From the NCBI GenBank assembly GCA_913060515.1, contig CAJXRZ010000008.1, positions 1 through 64,000 on the forward strand: a stretch of 64,000 bases of DNA, read 5' to 3'. The translations under genes were made by a program, and so were the position numbers. Positions within the stretch are counted from its first letter, which is position 1, and every line of letters begins with the position of its first letter. This document shows, piece by piece, positions 61,102-64,000 of the stretch. The notes under the pieces were generated by a model. The model had not been told where the DNA came from. It ran no database searches and was given only the letters and a program-made list of their open reading frames with translations. The DNA comes from an uncultured Pseudomonadota bacterium. GTDB lineage: Bacteria; Myxococcota_A; UBA796; CAJQPC01.

Positions 61102-62151
61102 GTGCCCTGGACCGCAGGGGAGCTCAGCGCTGCCCTGGGGGCGAGGCTTGAGGGTGACCCCGAAAGAGTTCTGGAGGACGTGCGAGGACTGCGAGAAGCA
61201 GGCCCGGAGCACCTCTCCTTCTTGGCCAATCCGCGCTACCGCCGCTTCCTAAAGGGGAGTCAAGCGGGCGCGGTTTTGCTGCGTGAGGGCGTGCCCTTCA
61301 ACGGCACCGCGATGCGCGTGGCCGACCCCTACGCGTCCTATGCTCGGGCCGCCGCCCTCTTCCATCCCCAAGCCTGGGGAGCACCTGGCATCGACGCCCG
61401 GGCAGCCGTTCATCCAAGCGCGGTGGTCGGGGAGGACTGCTGCATCGAAGCCTTCGCGGTCGTTGGGGCAGGGGCGGTCTTGGGTGCTGGCGTGTGGCTG
61501 CAGAGCCACGCATACGTGGGCGCAGGCGCTCAGATTGGGTCGGGAAGCCGCCTCATGCCCAGCAGCGTGGTGATGGAAGACTGCGTACTCGGCAAGCGGG
61601 TGTGGCTCAACCCAGGCGCCGTCGTTGGCAGCGAGGGCTTCGGCTTTGCTCCCACCCCACAGGGGATGCTGAAGATTCCCCAGGTTGGCCGTGCCATCCT
61701 GGGCGACGACGTGGAGCTGGGCGCGAACTCCTGTGTGGACCGCGCCGCCCTGAGCGACACCACGGTTGGCCACGGCAGCAAGCTGGACAACCTGGTCCAG
61801 ATCGGCCATGGCGCGCAGCTCGGGCCACACAACGTGCTGGTGGCCTACTCAGGCGTGGCCGGCACAAGCAAGACGGGCGTCGGGGTCACTCTGGCCGCCC
61901 GCAGCACCATCTTGGGCCACTTGGAGATTGGAGACGGCGTCATCGCTGCCGCCCACACGCTCATCGCCCAAGATACGCCTGCGGGCTCCCGGGTGGCGGG
62001 CGTTCCAGCCCAGGACCACAAGCGCTGGCTTAGAGCCAGCAAGAGCGCCCAGCGCAGCCATGAGTTGGAGCGAGAGCTCCGAGCGCTGCGCCGGGAGCTG
62101 GACAAAGTGAGAGAAGAGCTCAGCGCACGCGCGCACAAGGAGAAGCCATGA
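61102..62151 (+). CDS. lpxD: UDP-3-O-acylglucosamine N-acyltransferase LpxD
   Basis: A 349-residue hexapeptide acyltransferase for the third step of lipid A synthesis. N-terminal uridine domain includes GLREAGPEHLSFLANPRYR; the left-handed beta-helix has many hexapeptides, with GSRLMPSSVVMED, VGSEGFGFAPTPQGMLKIPQVGRAILGDDVELGANSCVDRAAL and LDNLVQIGHGAQLG, the last containing the catalytic-type His. The C-terminus is a coiled helix. GTG start; overlaps fabZ by 4 bases. Confidence 0.95.
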   Translation: MPWTAGELSAALGARLEGDPERVLEDVRGLREAGPEHLSFLANPRYRRFLKGSQAGAVLLREGVPFNGTAMRVADPYASYARAAALFHPQAWGAPGIDARAAVHPSAVVGEDCCIEAFAVVGAGAVLGAGVWLQSHAYVGAGAQIGSGSRLMPSSVVMEDCVLGKRVWLNPGAVVGSEGFGFAPTPQGMLKIPQVGRAILGDDVELGANSCVDRAALSDTTVGHGSKLDNLVQIGHGAQLGPHNVLVAYSGVAGTSKTGVGVTLAARSTILGHLEIGDGVIAAAHTLIAQDTPAGSRVAGVPAQDHKRWLRASKSAQRSHELERELRALRRELDKVREELSARAHKEKP

Positions 62152-62582
62152 CGATGGACATCCAAGAGATCATGGCGCTGCTGCCGCACCGCTACCCCTT
62201 CCTTTTCGTGGATCGCATCCTGGAGCTGGAGCCCGGTGAACGGGCTCTGGCCCGAAAGTGCGTGAGCGTGAACGAGCCCTACTTCCAGGGCCACTTCCCT
62301 GGCAATCCCGTCTTGCCCGGCGTGGTTGTGACCGAGGCCTTTGCCCAAGTCGCCGGCGTGGTCGCGCTCTCATCGGCCCCAGAGAGGGCACACGAGGGTG
62401 TCGCCTTGCTCGGCCTGGACAAGGTGCGCTTCAGGAAGCCCATCCGACCCGGAGATGTCCTGGAGATCGAGGTCACCAAGGACCACGAGCGCAAGGATGT
62501 CTGGCGCTTCCGATGCGAGGCCCGCGTGGAGGGCCAGAAGGTCGCTGAGGGGATGCTCACCGCGACCGTCGGCACGGTCTGA
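62148..62582 (+). CDS. fabZ: 3-hydroxyacyl-ACP dehydratase FabZ
   Basis: A 144-residue hot-dog-fold dehydratase. The catalytic His lies in LLPHRYPFLFVDRI and the catalytic Glu in GHFPGNPVLPGVVVTEAFAQ. It dehydrates 3-hydroxyacyl-ACP in fatty acid synthesis and competes with LpxA/LpxD for 3-hydroxymyristoyl-type ACPs. Coupled to lpxD by ATGA. Confidence 0.96.
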   Translation: MTMDIQEIMALLPHRYPFLFVDRILELEPGERALARKCVSVNEPYFQGHFPGNPVLPGVVVTEAFAQVAGVVALSSAPERAHEGVALLGLDKVRFRKPIRPGDVLEIEVTKDHERKDVWRFRCEARVEGQKVAEGMLTATVGTV

Positions 62583-62585
62583 TCC

Positions 62586-63557
62586 GTGGGGATCTTGGAC
62601 CGCATCTTCTCCGGCCGGGACGAGAGCCCGCCCGCTCCTCGGCCAGTACAGGTCATGTGCCGGCAAGGCGTGGCCTTGACCTTGCTACCCAGCGGCCGCA
62701 TCGATGCGTGGTCACTGGACTCCGGCGCCCACCTCTGGGGTGCCCAGGGCGCCGGCCCAATGCTGGCCGTGCAAGGGGGGCGTGTCTTGGACGGCCAAGG
62801 TGTCGCCCGAGACTTGAAGGACGGACAGGTTCTCTTCGAGTCGGGTCTCTCGGGCCTGCCCGTCGCGCTTGGAGAGACACTCGCTGTCCTCGGTTGGCAC
62901 TGCATGTGGCAAGAAGGCAGCGAGCAGGTCCCTGTTCAGGATCTGGATCCAAGCCCCGATGCAGCCTGTTTCTTCTTCAGAGACAGCCTTTTGATCATCG
63001 ATCCGGGCGCCAAGCACCTTCAATACCTGGACCCTCAAGCGGGGAGCTTGGACCAAGCGGCAAAGGGCGTTCCCATCACCTCTGGGACCCGCATCGGGGA
63101 GTGGGTGTACCTGGTTCGGGAGAGGGAAGTGCACCGCTGGAACAGCGCCCTCACAAGCTCCGAGGTCCTCCCGCAGCGTCACAGTCAACAGACCCTCTCC
63201 GTCGGCGAGGACTGTACGGCGGGCATCTCCAAGCAGACCTTGGAAGTCTGGGATTCACGCACCGAGACTCTGCATGCCTTGCCCGGACTGCCGCCCACCC
63301 GACCCACCTTGCTGCGAATGGGCGAGCGCATCGTCTGCGAGAGCTGGCAGGGCCTGGCGATATGTGGGCCGGATGCCCCGCCACGCTGCATCGATCTGCC
63401 CCTGGGACGCCGAAAATCCAGGCCAATGGGGGCCCGCGTGTCCTTTTGCTCGGCGGGGCCTGAGCACGTGCTCTTGGCCAGCTATCCGCCTCAGCTCATC
63501 GCGCTGGATACGGGGCGACGCAGCCTTGCCCTTGCCCCTCCGCCTGTCCAAGACTAG
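62586..63557 (+). CDS. Beta-propeller-like hypothetical protein between fabZ and lpxA
   Basis: A 323-residue soluble protein with no signal peptide, starting at GTG three bases after fabZ. It has repeated beta-strand units with Gly and Trp (RIDAWSLDSGAHLWG, TLAVLGWHCMWQEGS, EWVYLVREREVHRWN, QTLEVWDSRTETLHAL) that resemble PQQ/WD-like propeller blades. No enzyme motif. Its place between fabZ and lpxA is normally empty or taken by lpxB-type genes. Function unknown. Confidence 0.65.
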   Translation: MGILDRIFSGRDESPPAPRPVQVMCRQGVALTLLPSGRIDAWSLDSGAHLWGAQGAGPMLAVQGGRVLDGQGVARDLKDGQVLFESGLSGLPVALGETLAVLGWHCMWQEGSEQVPVQDLDPSPDAACFFFRDSLLIIDPGAKHLQYLDPQAGSLDQAAKGVPITSGTRIGEWVYLVREREVHRWNSALTSSEVLPQRHSQQTLSVGEDCTAGISKQTLEVWDSRTETLHALPGLPPTRPTLLRMGERIVCESWQGLAICGPDAPPRCIDLPLGRRKSRPMGARVSFCSAGPEHVLLASYPPQLIALDTGRRSLALAPPPVQD

Positions 63558-63584
63558 TCTGTCTCACCCCATCGGGAGCTTTGA

Positions 63585-64000
63585 ATGGCCATCCACCCCA
63601 CCGCGATCATCGACCCAAAGGCCACCCTCGGTGACGTAGAGGTGGGCCCCTATGCGGTGATTGGCGCAGACGTCACCTTGGCGGACGGTGTGAGAATCGG
63701 CCCCCACGCGGTGCTCAGCGGCACCCTCTCCGTCGGCAAGGGCACCGTGATCCACGCCCACGCGAGCATCGGCGGCGACCCCCAAGATCTGAAGTACGCC
63801 GGTGAACCCACCGAGCTGATCATCGGGGAGAACAACACCATTCGCGAGTACGTCTCCATCAACCGCGGCACAGCAAAGGGCGGCGGGGTGACCCGGGTGG
63901 GGGACAACAACCTGCTCATGGCCAACAGCCATGTGGGCCACGACTGCGTGGTCGGCGACGGCTGCGTTCTGGCCAACTCGGTGGCCCTGGCAGGCCACGT
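63585..64000 (+). CDS. lpxA: UDP-N-acetylglucosamine acyltransferase LpxA, 3'-truncated by window end
   Basis: The first 138 codons of a LpxA-type hexapeptide acyltransferase, starting at ATG 63585 with GGGAG at a seven-base spacing. [19 protein letters not shown], the lipid-A motif [25 protein letters not shown] and [16 protein letters not shown] (with the catalytic His in HVGHDC) are present. It catalyses the first step of lipid A biosynthesis. The remainder lies outside this window. Confidence 0.95.
   Translation, partial: MAIHPTAIIDPKATLGDVEVGPYAVIGADVTLADGVRIGPHAVLSGTLSVGKGTVIHAHASIGGDPQDLKYAGEPTELIIGENNTIREYVSINRGTAKGGGVTRVGDNNLLMANSHVGHDCVVGDGCVLANSVALAGH

Overview
The window is a gene-dense piece (no gene-free stretch longer than about 240 bases), GC-rich, of a Gram-negative didermal bacterium, most likely an uncultured member of the Myxococcota/former Deltaproteobacteria. 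The evidence is a MYXO-CTERM-like sorting tail (14579-15709), many lipoproteins with thrombospondin type 3, MopE-type and FG-GAP repeats, a UPF0182 protein, a very long Ala-rich TPR protein, and complete outer-membrane and lipid A biogenesis genes. Bases 1-50 are not genomic: they are an Illumina Nextera i7 adapter with its index, so the left edge is a contig end of a metagenome or short-read assembly.

Layout. (1) 0.1-8 kb: a MerR regulator and a VIT/vWA protein read leftward, facing a rightward, translationally coupled operon of a calcium-repeat vWA lipoprotein, a second lipoprotein with a ThuA/GATase-like fold, and two tandem cytoplasmic paralogues. (2) 8-11.7 kb: leftward operon of a kelch-type lipoprotein, a universal-stress-type protein, an ArsB/NhaD-like permease and a rhodanese. 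(3) 11.8-22 kb: UPF0182 membrane protein, MYXO-CTERM protein plus aminotransferase, M48-TerB protease, tRNA-Thr(CGT), an outer-membrane barrel protein, a UDP-glucuronate decarboxylase-like epimerase and alanine racemase. (4) 22-30 kb: a 1859-residue TPR protein, then a leftward ECF sigma / zinc anti-sigma / bactofilin-like cassette. (5) 30-36 kb: a TPR-membrane protein followed by five overlapping glycosyltransferase genes (two GT9 heptosyltransferase-like, three GT4), a lipopolysaccharide core or surface glycan locus. (6) 36-45 kb: lipoprotein, yicC, gmk, relA/spoT, coaX, a HEAT-like protein, and ald on the other strand. (7) 44-56 kb: phoH, a 7TM-HD phosphohydrolase, ybeY, prfB (with its programmed +1 frameshift), a lipoprotein, lysS, lolC/E, lolD, bamA. 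(8) 56-64 kb: a leftward calcium-exchanger/MopE-FG-GAP lipoprotein pair interrupts the usual bamA-skp neighbourhood, which then resumes as skp, lpxD, fabZ, an unknown propeller-like gene and a truncated lpxA.

Taken together, the right half is conserved housekeeping (stringent response, RNA metabolism, translation, lipoprotein export, OMP assembly, lipid A), with lineage-specific surface lipoproteins inserted at several conserved junctions. The most system-like unknown is the MerR-centred vWA locus at 0.5-8 kb. An organism-level oddity is that almost all exported proteins here have very short signal peptides without the usual basic N-terminal residues.
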